From the NCBI RefSeq assembly GCF_004139715.1, contig NZ_CP035544.1, positions 2,228,501 to 2,292,500 of the forward strand: a stretch of DNA of 64,000 bases, in the 5' to 3' direction. Positions within the stretch are counted from its first letter, which is position 1. Every line of letters begins with the position of its first letter. A program made the position numbers and the translations under genes. Shown piece by piece: positions 37,599 through 46,780 of the stretch. The notes beneath the pieces were generated by a model. The model was not told where the DNA came from and ran no database searches. It saw only the letters and a list, made by a program, of their open reading frames with translations. Source of the stretch: Muriicola soli (lineage in GTDB: Bacteria; Bacteroidota; Bacteroidia; Flavobacteriales; Flavobacteriaceae).

Positions 37599-38365
37599 TG
37601 ATAGAAGTAGAGAATTTACATAAGTCGTTTGGCGATAACCATGTCCTGAAAGGGATAAGCACTTCTTTTGAAAAGGGGAAAACGAATCTGATCATAGGAC
37701 AGAGTGGTTCGGGAAAAACCGTTTTTATCAAGTGTTTACTGGGGCTTTTTAATCCGGATGAAGGTTCCATCAGTTATGACGGCAGGATCTACTCAGAATT
37801 AGCACCCAGGGAGCGCAGTGACCTCAGGCAGGAAATGGGGATGGTCTTTCAGGGCAGTGCTCTTTTCGATTCCATGACCGTTGAAGGTAACGTCATGTTC
37901 CCATTAGACATGTTTACAAAACAGTCTACCTCCGAGATGCTAGACCGGGTCAACTTTGTCCTCAAGAGGGTAAATCTTGTTGATGCAAATCACAAATATC
38001 CGTCAGAGATCTCCGGAGGGATGAAGAAGAGGGTAGCTATAGCAAGGGCTATTGTAATGAATCCCAAGTACTTGTTTTGCGATGAACCTAATTCGGGCCT
38101 CGATCCTAAAACAGCCATTTTAATTGACAACCTCATTCAGGAAATCACCCAGGAATACGATATTACAACTGTGATCAATAGTCACGATATGAACTCGGTA
38201 ATGGAAATTGGGGAGAAAATTATCTTCCTAAAAGACGGGTTTAAAGAATGGGAAGGCTCCAATAAGGAGATTTTTAAAACTGACAATGCCGCCGTTACCA
38301 ACTTTGTTTACTCTTCTGAGCTATTTAAAAAGGTGAGGCAAATGTATATTGAGGAACGCAATTAA
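37598..38365 (+). CDS. mlaF: MlaF-family ABC transporter ATP-binding protein
   Basis: A 255-residue ATPase energising MlaE. Walker A is GQSGSGKT (residues 34-41), the signature is ISGGMKKRVAIARAI, Walker B is YLFCDEPNSGLDP, and the switch His is in VINSHDMNSV. The C-terminal tail FVYSSELFKKVRQMYIEERN is typical of the family. It is coupled to mlaE by a one-base overlap. Its end overlaps the convergent DUF389 gene by four bases. Confidence 0.95.
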   Translation: MIEVENLHKSFGDNHVLKGISTSFEKGKTNLIIGQSGSGKTVFIKCLLGLFNPDEGSISYDGRIYSELAPRERSDLRQEMGMVFQGSALFDSMTVEGNVMFPLDMFTKQSTSEMLDRVNFVLKRVNLVDANHKYPSEISGGMKKRVAIARAIVMNPKYLFCDEPNSGLDPKTAILIDNLIQEITQEYDITTVINSHDMNSVMEIGEKIIFLKDGFKEWEGSNKEIFKTDNAAVTNFVYSSELFKKVRQMYIEERN

Positions 38366-39815
38366 TCTTGCCAGACCCTTACCTGCACCTTAGCATCCTT
38401 TAATCTGATTTTAAGCCATTCATTTAATTTCTTTGCCTCAGTATTTAGCTCCTCCCTACGAATTCCTTCTTTCCACTTCGCTTCAAATACGGGAATGGTA
38501 TCGAGTTTTTTAAAGTCGGTTGAGACCACATATGAAAAAGAAAGTTTCTCCAGATTGTCATACTGACTTTGGGCTTCTGCACTTATATCTGTAAAGGGAA
38601 TTTGTTTTTTTGCGAAGCTGCTCAGCTCGGTTAGCTCTTGCTCCAATATCCTGATTCGTTCATCTTTGCTTAGCAATTCTGCCTTTTTAGCTTCGTAGAG
38701 TTCATTTACGTAGTTCAACATCTGCTCGGAATCATCCTGCCCCCCTGAAGTATTTTCAGTTCAGTATTCTGCAAATTAGAGTAGGATGACATTTGATTCT
38801 TCCATGTGGCAATCACATTTTCCGGAATAGATTCATCCCCCATGGTCACCAACTCAATTGTAGAAGTACCTTCAGGTTTGTATTCAATTTCCGTAAGATT
38901 ATTCATAAAGCGGCCCCTCTCCTTAAATTGATAGGTATCTACAATACTGTGAATTAAATCGTTGGCCTGATTCCTGAACCTGGACTCCTGAAAGACATTG
39001 TAAAAGGTAAATCCGGCCGGTATCATCACGAGCAGGGCTACGAGAGAAGCGATGCGGGCTATAAAACGTCTCTTAGCAGAATTTGCGTATTTCACCATGG
39101 GAAATCGCAAAAGCTTTAGGACCAGAAATGTGGCCAGGCCTATAAAGATGGTGTTGATGATAAACAGGTACATCGCCCCAGCGGCAAATGCAAAATTTCC
39201 GATGGCCAGGCCAAATCCGACAGTACACAGTGGCGGCATCAGGGCGGTGGCAATAGCCACACCGAAAATAACACTGGCCACTGTTCCCTTTTTAGCCCGG
39301 GCAATTACCAACGCAAGACCACCGAAAAAGGCAATTAAAACGTCCCTGATATCGGGTTGGGTACGCGCCAAAAGTTCTGAAGATTCGTCCCGTAAAGGAA
39401 AGAATTCAAAAAAGAGGTAGGCCGTTAATACACTGAGAACTACCATAACGGTAAAATTCCGCAAGGCCCTTCTCAAAGTATCAATATCATTGACAGCAAG
39501 GGATAAGCCAATACCCAGAATTGGGCCCATCAGCGGACTAATTAACATCGCTCCGATGACCACGGCAGTAGAATTGGCATTTAAACCGATGGAGGCTATG
39601 AATATTGAGCAGACCAAGATCCAGGCCGTATGTCCTTTAAAAGGAATATCGGCAATAATAGCTTCTTTGGTATTCTCCCTATCGGTATTCTTCCTGATAT
39701 CCAATAGTTCGCTGAGAAAATGCTTCGCAGATCCCAGGGCCCCTTTAAAGTCCTTTTTTACGTCCTCTACGCCCTCTAAATCGTCATCCAAATCAGGGTT
39801 ATTACCTTTATCCAT
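38362..39815 (-). pseudogene. DUF389 membrane protein, interrupted by a single-base frameshift
   Basis: The DUF389 membrane domain (39815-38715) carries NANSTAVVIGAMLISPLMGPILGIGLSLAVND and about seven membrane segments. It ends prematurely after LKILQGGRMIPSRC. Immediately downstream in another frame (to 38362) lies a Lys/Glu-rich coiled-coil tail (MLNYVNELYEAKKAELLSKDERIRILEQEL...). Adding one G to the six-G run at 38740-38745 (reverse strand) joins them as LQGGQDDSEQMLNYVNE, giving one 484-residue protein. The function is unknown. It is the last gene of a run that includes manC. It is either a true mutation or a homopolymer sequencing error. Confidence 0.85.
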
Positions 39816-39829
39816 AATTGCTTTTATAA

Positions 39830-40912
39830 CTATGTGTAATACTCTCCAAATGTACTTTTAGTTTTTGAAACTATTGCTTTTATTTCCTGTTCTTTAGCTT
39901 TAGGCACGATCATCAAAACCTCTCCATTGTCCACAATGATATAGTCTTGTAATCCGTCTATCACTGCAATTTTATCCTTAGGCAATCGTATCATGTTCCC
40001 TTTGGAATCCATTTCCAGTATCTTGCCATTAACTACAGCATTTTCATTGGGATCTTTATCCAGTTTATCATACAGTGATCCCCAGGTTCCCAGGTCGTTC
40101 CAGTCGAAACTGGCTGGCAGGACATAAATGGTATCTGAACGTTCAAGAATGGCATAATCTATAGAGATATTCTCTGCAGCTGCATAATTAGCACGAATAA
40201 AGTCACTTTCCTTTTCCGTGTTGTAATGAGGAACACCCCGCTCAAAAAGCTCATATTGCTCAGGTTGATATTTTTTAAAGGCCTTTATTATAGTCTGCAC
40301 GCTCCACATAAAAATTCCGGCATTCCATAAAAAATTTCCATGGTCCAGAAAAGACTTTGCTGTTTCGTAATCCGGTTTTTCTCTGAACTGTTTTACCGAC
40401 TTTAAATCGACTTTGCTTTCTTTCTCGTATTCAATATATCCGAATCCCGTATTTGGGAAGGAGGGTTTAATCCCCAGGGTACACAAAGCCTCTTCTTCCG
40501 CACAGGCTTCAAAACATCTCTGTACATCTGCGGCAAATGCATCCTCATTTTCAATCCAGTGATCACTGGGTGCCACGATCATCACGGCATCAGGATTCAT
40601 TTTCTGAATTTTGAGGGCTGCATAAAGAATACAAGGAGCCGTATTTCGCATAGCGGGTTCCAGAACTACCTGTTCAGGTTTGATTTTGGGTAATTGACTA
40701 AGAACCAAATCGTTGTACCGCTCATTGGTCAGAATAAGTATATTTTCTGTGGGAATAAAATTGTTGAGCCTTTTAAATGTGCGTTGTATGAGTGTATCGC
40801 CCGTTCCCAGCATATCGTGAAACTGCTTTGGATTTTTGGTGGTGCTTACCGGCCAGAATCTTGATCCAACACCTCCGGCCATTAATACGGCGTAGTAGTT
40901 TTTATTTTTCAT
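39830..40912 (-). CDS. manC: Mannose-1-phosphate guanylyltransferase
   Basis: A 360-residue nucleotidyltransferase making GDP-mannose for surface glycans. The pyrophosphorylase signature AVLMAGGVGSRFWPVSTTKNPKQF is at the N-terminus, VIVAPSDHWI and WNAGIFMW follow, and the C-terminus has the DWNDLGTWGSLY and VNGKILEMDSKGNMI repeats. I choose the ATG at 40912 (MKNKNYYAVLMAGG); an ATG at 40945 adds 11 residues. It lacks the isomerase domain of bifunctional enzymes. It overlaps the end of the upstream SprT-like gene by 11 bases. Confidence 0.93.
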   Translation of the reverse strand: MKNKNYYAVLMAGGVGSRFWPVSTTKNPKQFHDMLGTGDTLIQRTFKRLNNFIPTENILILTNERYNDLVLSQLPKIKPEQVVLEPAMRNTAPCILYAALKIQKMNPDAVMIVAPSDHWIENEDAFAADVQRCFEACAEEEALCTLGIKPSFPNTGFGYIEYEKESKVDLKSVKQFREKPDYETAKSFLDHGNFLWNAGIFMWSVQTIIKAFKKYQPEQYELFERGVPHYNTEKESDFIRANYAAAENISIDYAILERSDTIYVLPASFDWNDLGTWGSLYDKLDKDPNENAVVNGKILEMDSKGNMIRLPKDKIAVIDGLQDYIIVDNGEVLMIVPKAKEQEIKAIVSKTKSTFGEYYT

Positions 40913-41516
40913 GGAAAATTTCTTTAACTTCTTTGACTTCAGCATGGGGTTGAAACAGGTACATTCGGCCCGTTTTGATCTCCATACATTGATATCTTTT
41001 TACCTTTCTAGGTCCTTTTTTAAAGGTTCGACTATTTTTTAACTTAAAAATACTGCCCGGGGGGAGTTCAAATAAAAGAGTTTCATCGCCCGGGGGATCA
41101 AATTTCTTCAAAGCTATGGAGAGTTTAGCATCGGTACTGCTGCTGGCCTTTGGATTCCTGAAATGGTTCGCCAGAAGGGGCAAAAGTGTAGACGGGAAAA
41201 TCTGGGGCCGTAAAAAAGGCAGCATTAATTGCTGAAAAGAGTATTTCCATTCTTTCCCATGGGGTTTAATCCTTCTGCCGTAATTTTCAAAGGCCACCAG
41301 ATGGGCTATCTCATGGACCAGGGTAATGAGAAATCGATATGGATTTAAATTGGCATTTACGGTTATCTGGTGACTTCCATCGGGCAATAATCGATAATCT
41401 CCATGCCGGGTTACTCTTTCATTTACTACTTTAAGATTAACGGCATGGGTTCGTATAAGCTCAAAGCAAGGAACTACAGCATACTCCGGTAGATATTTTT
41501 GCAAAACAGAATCCAT
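40902..41516 (-). CDS. SprT-like zinc protease-fold protein
   Basis: A 204-residue protein with the SprT zinc signature TLVHEIAHLVAFENYG (His68, Glu69, His72) and a third ligand candidate His86 in IKPHGKEW. The C-terminal part is a basic zinc-ribbon-like region without its cysteines. SprT/Spartan relatives in eukaryotes digest DNA-protein crosslinks; the bacterial role is undefined. It is co-directional with manC. Confidence 0.85.
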   Translation of the reverse strand: MDSVLQKYLPEYAVVPCFELIRTHAVNLKVVNERVTRHGDYRLLPDGSHQITVNANLNPYRFLITLVHEIAHLVAFENYGRRIKPHGKEWKYSFQQLMLPFLRPQIFPSTLLPLLANHFRNPKASSSTDAKLSIALKKFDPPGDETLLFELPPGSIFKLKNSRTFKKGPRKVKRYQCMEIKTGRMYLFQPHAEVKEVKEIFHEK

Positions 41517-41668
41517 TGAGACAAAAATAAAGTTTCTTGGATTAGTTCTTCTTTACAGGAAAAAATAATATAAAATACTCTTCAACATCAGTTGTGTCCG
41601 AGCCCATCTTTACATTACGATATGGAGTTAAACCCGGATAATAAGAGTGATTTTACAATCTGCTTCCC

Positions 41669-42349
41669 TTATGGTGTAGAATTGGAAACCTGAAGGAGTT
41701 TGCCATTGTAAAGCGAATGGCCGTTAAGGGCAAAGTCCATTATATAAGAGGCCATTTGTTCAGCGGTTACCGGTGCCTGATATCCCGGGAATGCCTCTTC
41801 AAGCATCTCGGTCTGTACGGCTCCCAAAGCCAGTACATTAAAAGAAGGGCCAGATTCTTTATACTCTTCAGCCAGTAATTCTGTAAGTGTTATCACAGCT
41901 CCCTTACTGGAACTGTAGGCGGCTAATCCCGGAAACTTGGCACTACCCTGTACTCCGCCCATAGAACTAATGGTAACTACATGACCTTTACCTGGCATAT
42001 AAGGTAATACGGTCCTTGTCAGTGCAGCAACTCCAAATACATTTACCTTATACACTTCTTCAAACTGTTTTGTGGTGGTTGCCTCAAAGGAATTGTTGAT
42101 CAGCATCCCTGCATTGTGAATAAGGATATCGACTCTTTTCCAATGTGTTTCGATGAACTCACCGACTTCAGCCAGGGAGGATTCTTTTGAAATGTCAAAG
42201 GGGAAGCATTGCAGATTTTTTAATCCTAGTGCCCTTACAGGCTCATCATTCCTCGATAAGGCCAAAACCTCATGCCCTGCGTCAGAAAACAACTGCGCGA
42301 GTTGGTACCCTATTCCTCTGCTACAACCTGTGATAATTACTTTTGCCAT
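41669..42349 (-). CDS. Short-chain dehydrogenase/reductase
   Basis: A 226-residue classical SDR. The nucleotide loop is IITGCSRGIGYQLA, NNAG-type HNAGML follows, catalytic Ser is in ISSMGGVQG, and Tyr and Lys are in AAYSSSKGAV. The substrate is unknown. Its first base overlaps the last base of the upstream M28 peptidase gene, so the two share a transcript. Confidence 0.9.
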   Translation of the reverse strand: MAKVIITGCSRGIGYQLAQLFSDAGHEVLALSRNDEPVRALGLKNLQCFPFDISKESSLAEVGEFIETHWKRVDILIHNAGMLINNSFEATTTKQFEEVYKVNVFGVAALTRTVLPYMPGKGHVVTISSMGGVQGSAKFPGLAAYSSSKGAVITLTELLAEEYKESGPSFNVLALGAVQTEMLEEAFPGYQAPVTAEQMASYIMDFALNGHSLYNGKLLQVSNSTP

Positions 42350-43299
42350 TACTTCAGGATGATTTCTTTTGTATCTGCATTAACAATTCCTTCAATAGCG
42401 GGAATCATCTTATTGACTACACTCGCCATATGTTCAAAATCCATAATTTGTGCTTCATCACCTACCTGATGATAGTGATCAAAATTCGTAAAATCGAATG
42501 TTGCAAAAGTATGTGCCGGTACCTTAAAAACCTTGTAAAAAGGATAATTGTCTGAGCGTTGAAACAGATTGAACTCTTCTGCGGTGGGAAGAAAACCTAC
42601 CACTTTTTCCCCGGCGTATGAATTACTCACCTCAGCAATATTCGATTTGTTGTACCCACTCACATAAACCAGATGATCTTTATCAACCATTGGCACTCCT
42701 GTCATTTCGTAATTGAGAACTGCATAGAGGTTTGCCCCATCGGCTTTCATTTTTCGCGCCATGTGATCAGAACCCTTTAAACCCTTTTCCTCGGCGCTAA
42801 ACCATGCAAATACCAGCGTTCGCCTATTTTTTTTCGCCTTTGCGAAATATCGTGCCAGTTCCATAACCGTAGAACTACCACTGGCGTTATCGTTAGCCCC
42901 GTTGGCAATAGAATCACCCTCCTTTGCCGTCCGGATACCAATGTGATCGTAGTGAGCTCCGATGATAACAACTTCATTTCTCAAGACAGGATCATTACCT
43001 CTGAGTACTCCTACAATATTGTATGCCACTGGTTCAAAATTATCCAGAGTGTCCTGATAGACTTCAAAATATGGAGCTATTTCCTGATCCCTCAAAAAGT
43101 CCACAAGGTAACCAGCGGCCATTTCTATACCTTCAGACCCCGTGTCCCTGCCTTTTAATTCATCGGAAGCGAGATAATTCATGTGTGCCTCCATTTGTTG
43201 CGCAGAGCTGAAATTCGTTATATCTATGGTCGCATTATTGGTAGCCTTACAGGCACTTATGAAAATGACAATAATAACAAGGAAATAGATTCTGTTCAT
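42349..43299 (-). CDS. M28-family zinc aminopeptidase, lipoprotein
   Basis: A 316-residue lipoprotein (MNRIYFLVIIVIFISACKA) that I start at the ATG at 43299; an ATG at 43335 would give an unlikely N-terminal extension. Di-zinc ligands are visible in GAHYDHIG, GANDNASG, AWFSAEEKGLKG, the NYEMTGVP region and the C-terminal FDHYHQVGDE. It is probably a periplasm-facing exopeptidase. It follows pdhC after a terminator hairpin and is transcribed with the SDR gene. Confidence 0.9.
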   Translation of the reverse strand: MNRIYFLVIIVIFISACKATNNATIDITNFSSAQQMEAHMNYLASDELKGRDTGSEGIEMAAGYLVDFLRDQEIAPYFEVYQDTLDNFEPVAYNIVGVLRGNDPVLRNEVVIIGAHYDHIGIRTAKEGDSIANGANDNASGSSTVMELARYFAKAKKNRRTLVFAWFSAEEKGLKGSDHMARKMKADGANLYAVLNYEMTGVPMVDKDHLVYVSGYNKSNIAEVSNSYAGEKVVGFLPTAEEFNLFQRSDNYPFYKVFKVPAHTFATFDFTNFDHYHQVGDEAQIMDFEHMASVVNKMIPAIEGIVNADTKEIILK

Positions 43300-43317
43300 A
43301 AGATGGTTTTTATTATT

Positions 43318-43352
43318 AAAAAAAGCATTCATCAATGTGTTGAATGCTTTTT
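43318..43352 (-). terminator. Intrinsic terminator after pdhC
   Basis: An 11-bp perfect stem (43321-43331 with 43341-43351, core AAAGCATTCA) closes a nine-base loop and is followed on the reverse strand by a T-rich tract. It separates the pdh genes from the downstream peptidase gene. Confidence 0.85.
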
Positions 43353-43381
43353 AAAAGACTCTTTCATACGATGTAATTGAA

Positions 43382-45037
43382 TCAGGCCAACATGGTTACA
43401 GGATTCTCTATATATGCCCTTAATGTCTGTAAGAACTGAGCTCCTGTAGCCCCGTCAACTGTTCTGTGGTCACAGGCGAGGGTCAATTTCATCGTTTTAC
43501 CCACTACAATTTCTCCATTCTTCACAACAGGCTTCTCTACAATTGCCCCCACTGATAAAATAGCGCTATTAGGCTGATTGATAATCGATGTAAATTCCAG
43601 AATACCAAACATGCCCAGATTTGAAACTGTGAAGGTACTTCCCTCCATCTCGGCCGGAGTTAATTTTTTTATTCGAGCCCTTCCCGCAAGATCTTTTACG
43701 GCAGATCCTATCTGAGTGAGGCTCATCTGATCTGCAAATTTCAGTACCGGTACAACAAGTCCGTCTTCTACCGCAACTGCCACGCCAACATGAATATGTT
43801 TATTGAAACGGGTAGTATCTCCGTTCCAGCTGGTATTGACCTGTGGGTGTTTTTGAAGAGCCAGTGCACAAGCCTTAACTACAAGGTCATTAAAGGACAC
43901 TTTTGTATCAGGCAGATCATTGATATAAACCCTCGATTTTGCGGCATTGGCCATATCCACTTCTATGGTAAGGTAGTAGTGCGGTGCCGTAAACTTTGAT
44001 TCACTCAGTCTTTTAGCGATCACCTTCCTCATCTGGGAATTTTTAGATTCCTCAGATCCTTCTTCTCCAACGGGAAGAATTACCGGCTTAGAGGCGGGCG
44101 CCTGCATAGCTGCTGCTGCAGGTGCTGCTTCAGTTTTATCAGCGGCTGGGGTGAAATTCTCAATATCTCTTTTTACAATACGTCCGTTATCTCCAGAACC
44201 ATTTACTGCATTGAGGTCGATTCCTTTTTCTTCTGCCATTTTCCTGGCCAGAGGAGAAACAAATATTCGCTCTCCATCTTGCCTTTTAGCAGGGGCAGGA
44301 GATTCAGATTTTTCCTGATTTTCACTTCCGGAATCAGATTTACCACTATCCTGGGGTTGTGATTCCGTTTGCTTGCCGGCAGAAGGTTTAGTATTCAAAA
44401 CGGCATCTATATCAGTCCCTTCAGGCCCGATAACAGCAAGAACATCGTCTACGGGAGCAGATTCCCCTTCTTTGATTCCAATGTACAGTAGTTTCCCGGA
44501 ATAAAACGACTCAAATTCCATGGTTGCTTTATCCGTCTCAATTTCCGCTAATATATCTCCTTCTTCCACATCATCACCAACTTTCTTCAACCAGGTCGCC
44601 ACAGTTCCTTCTTCCATGGTATCACTTAGCCTGGGCATTTTGACCACTTCAACCCCTTCTGGGATTTCGCCTGATGATTCGGTGGAGGATGATCCCTGTG
44701 TATCAACTTCCACTTGAGCTGTATCCGATTTTTCGTCAGGATTCTCAGCTGAGTCTGATTTCTCCGAACCTCCGTCGAGCAAAGCGGAGATATCTTCCCC
44801 TTCTTCCCCAATAATGGCGAGAAGAGAATCGACCGGAGCGCCATCACCTTCGGCAATCCCGATATGCAGCAGAGTGCCTTCGTGAAAAGACTCAAACTCC
44901 ATAGTAGCCTTATCTGTTTCGATTTCTGCGAGAATGTCGCCTTCTTCTATCTTATCTCCAACTTTCTTCAGCCATTTAGCTACGGTACCTTCCTCCATGG
45001 TATCGCTTAGCCTGGGCATGTTTACAATCTCTGCCAT
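43382..45037 (-). CDS. pdhC: Pyruvate dehydrogenase complex dihydrolipoamide acetyltransferase (E2)
   Basis: A 551-residue E2 component that transfers acetyl groups to CoA. Two lipoyl domains carry Lys43 and Lys170, each in the identical EIETDKATMEFES motif, separated by Ser/Glu-rich linkers. A peripheral subunit-binding domain (IFVSPLARKMAEEKGIDLNAVNGSGDNGRIVKRDI) lies around residues 262-300. The catalytic acetyltransferase domain ends with the active-site DHRTVDGATGAQF. It follows pdhA by four bases. Genes for E1 beta and E3 are not nearby. Confidence 0.96.
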   Translation of the reverse strand: MAEIVNMPRLSDTMEEGTVAKWLKKVGDKIEEGDILAEIETDKATMEFESFHEGTLLHIGIAEGDGAPVDSLLAIIGEEGEDISALLDGGSEKSDSAENPDEKSDTAQVEVDTQGSSSTESSGEIPEGVEVVKMPRLSDTMEEGTVATWLKKVGDDVEEGDILAEIETDKATMEFESFYSGKLLYIGIKEGESAPVDDVLAVIGPEGTDIDAVLNTKPSAGKQTESQPQDSGKSDSGSENQEKSESPAPAKRQDGERIFVSPLARKMAEEKGIDLNAVNGSGDNGRIVKRDIENFTPAADKTEAAPAAAAMQAPASKPVILPVGEEGSEESKNSQMRKVIAKRLSESKFTAPHYYLTIEVDMANAAKSRVYINDLPDTKVSFNDLVVKACALALQKHPQVNTSWNGDTTRFNKHIHVGVAVAVEDGLVVPVLKFADQMSLTQIGSAVKDLAGRARIKKLTPAEMEGSTFTVSNLGMFGILEFTSIINQPNSAILSVGAIVEKPVVKNGEIVVGKTMKLTLACDHRTVDGATGAQFLQTLRAYIENPVTMLA

Positions 45038-45041
45038 CTAA

Positions 45042-46040
45042 TTATGATTTGTGGTCAATAAACGGGTAGTCCTCCTGCTCGTATACCATATCGTAAAGTT
45101 GATTCGCCGGAGGGTATTCTGATTCTTCTGCGAATTTTTCGCACTCTTTTACCAGGTTCTTTACGCGATTATCTATCTCCTTAATTTCGTCTTCTGTAGC
45201 GTATTTCTTTTCTTTGATTACATCCAATACCTGAGTAATTGGATCTATCTTTTTGTACTCTTCAACTTCTTCCTTGGTTCGGTAGTGCTGGGCATCCGAC
45301 ATAGAGTGGCCTCGGTACCTATAAGTCTTCATTTCGAGAAAAGTTGGTCCTCCCCCGCTTCTTGCGCGTTCAATGGCCTTACTCATTTCCTCCGCAACGG
45401 TTACCGGGTCCATTCCATCCACTGGCCCACAGGGCATTTCGTAACCAAGACCTAATTTCCATATTTCAGTAGAATGCGAAGTACGAGCAACTGAGGTCCC
45501 CATGGCATATCCGTTGTTCTCACAAACGAACACAACGGGTAAATTCCAAAGCATGGCCAGGTTAAAAGACTCGTGTAAAGAGCCTTGTCTTACTGCGCCA
45601 TCACCCATATAGCATAGCGTAACTGCATCTCTTTTAAAATATTTATCTGCAAAAGCCAATCCTGCGCCCAAAGGAATTTGACCTCCTACAATTCCGTGCC
45701 CTCCGTAGAAACGATGTTCCTTGGAAAATATATGCATTGAACCACCCATCCCTTTGGAAGTACCGGTAACCTTTCCGTATAATTCGGCCATCACTTTCCG
45801 TGGGTCTACACCCATCCCAATAGGCTGAACATGATTCCTGTATGCAGTAATCATTCTATCTTTAGAAAGATCCATAGCATGTAAAGCACCGGCTAGAACA
45901 GCTTCCTGTCCATTGTATAAATGAAGAAAACCACGTACTTTTTGCTGGATATAGACTGCGGCCAGTTTGTCCTCAAACTTGCGCCAAAACAACATATCCT
46001 CATACCACTTAAGATAGACCTCTTTGGAAATTTTTTTCAT
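45042..46040 (-). CDS. pdhA: Pyruvate dehydrogenase E1 component, alpha subunit
   Basis: A 332-residue thiamine diphosphate enzyme subunit that decarboxylates pyruvate together with E1 beta. The RGFLHLYNGQEAVLAGA start, the phosphorylation-loop-like SMHIFSKEHRFYGGHGIVGGQIPLGAGLAFADKY, and the ThDP motif GDGAVRQGSLHESFNLA through VCENNGYAMGT are all present. YRYRGHSMSDAQHYR matches the conserved alpha-subunit loop. It is co-transcribed with pdhC. Confidence 0.96.
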   Translation of the reverse strand: MKKISKEVYLKWYEDMLFWRKFEDKLAAVYIQQKVRGFLHLYNGQEAVLAGALHAMDLSKDRMITAYRNHVQPIGMGVDPRKVMAELYGKVTGTSKGMGGSMHIFSKEHRFYGGHGIVGGQIPLGAGLAFADKYFKRDAVTLCYMGDGAVRQGSLHESFNLAMLWNLPVVFVCENNGYAMGTSVARTSHSTEIWKLGLGYEMPCGPVDGMDPVTVAEEMSKAIERARSGGGPTFLEMKTYRYRGHSMSDAQHYRTKEEVEEYKKIDPITQVLDVIKEKKYATEDEIKEIDNRVKNLVKECEKFAEESEYPPANQLYDMVYEQEDYPFIDHKS

Positions 46041-46216
46041 TGAAAATGTAGTTTATTCGATTGTCAGTGCCTCGGGCTGGTGTTCTCCCTTGGAAATATT
46101 CACAGAAAAACAAAAATACACATAATATTCATAGTGAAAAAGAATTGAGAAAAAAGCTTACAAGGCCGTCATAGCGTGGCTAGGGAAGAGATTTTACTTA
46201 ATATATTGAAGGCAAA

Positions 46217-46702
46217 TTATTCAAGGAAATCACTGCCAAAAGCCAGGGGCAAGAGGTCTTTGATGGACGGACATTTATAAACCTCCCCGTTAGTACCCAT
46301 TAGGAGTAATTCGATGTTTTGATTCTGTTTCCTCTCGTATTCAAATATAGACTGCCTGCAATTCCCACAAGGAGCAGCGGGTTTGCTGATAGAATTCTTT
46401 AAAGGCCCGGCAACAATTGCTATTTTTAAAATAGCTACCCCCGGGTACTGGGCACCGGCATGAAAAACAGCGACGCGTTCCGCACATAAGCCCGAAGGAT
46501 AAGAGGCATTTTCCTGATTATTCCCGATAACCACTTTTCTGTTTGCAAGCAGCACAGCCGCCCCTACTTTAAATGCTGAATAGGGAGCATATGCATCTTC
46601 TCTAGCCTTTTGCGCCTGTACTAACAGGGCCGCGTCTTCATCTGAAAGTTCAGTAAGAGATTCAAAAATTCGAAGTTCAAATGAATGGGATTGTTTTTTC
46701 AT
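46217..46702 (-). CDS. cdd: Cytidine deaminase
   Basis: A 161-residue homotetramer-type cytidine deaminase that converts cytidine or deoxycytidine to uridine products. Zinc ligands are Cys73 in GLCAERVAVFHAG (with catalytic Glu75) and Cys112 and Cys115 in PCGNCRQ. It lies between porV and pdhA, an order common in flavobacteria. About 175 bases before pdhA allow a separate promoter. Confidence 0.95.
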   Translation of the reverse strand: MKKQSHSFELRIFESLTELSDEDAALLVQAQKAREDAYAPYSAFKVGAAVLLANRKVVIGNNQENASYPSGLCAERVAVFHAGAQYPGVAILKIAIVAGPLKNSISKPAAPCGNCRQSIFEYERKQNQNIELLLMGTNGEVYKCPSIKDLLPLAFGSDFLE

Positions 46703-46730
46703 ATCTAAATATACGATTACACAAGCCCGA

Positions 46731-46761
46731 AAATAAAAAAACCTGCACAGAGGCAGGTTTT
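46731..46761 (-). terminator. Intrinsic terminator after porV
   Basis: The arms AAACCTGC and GCAGGTTT (46738-46746 with 46753-46761) form a hairpin with a six-base loop, followed on the reverse strand by a T-run. It ends the porV transcript before cdd. Confidence 0.85.
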
Positions 46762-46780
46762 AATTTCTATTTTAAATTTA

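Noticed and set aside
41517..41668. About 34 reverse-strand codons ending FILFFPVKKN between the SDR and SprT-like genes
   Set aside because: Too short, bounded by stops, with no start context or recognisable family; most likely chance.
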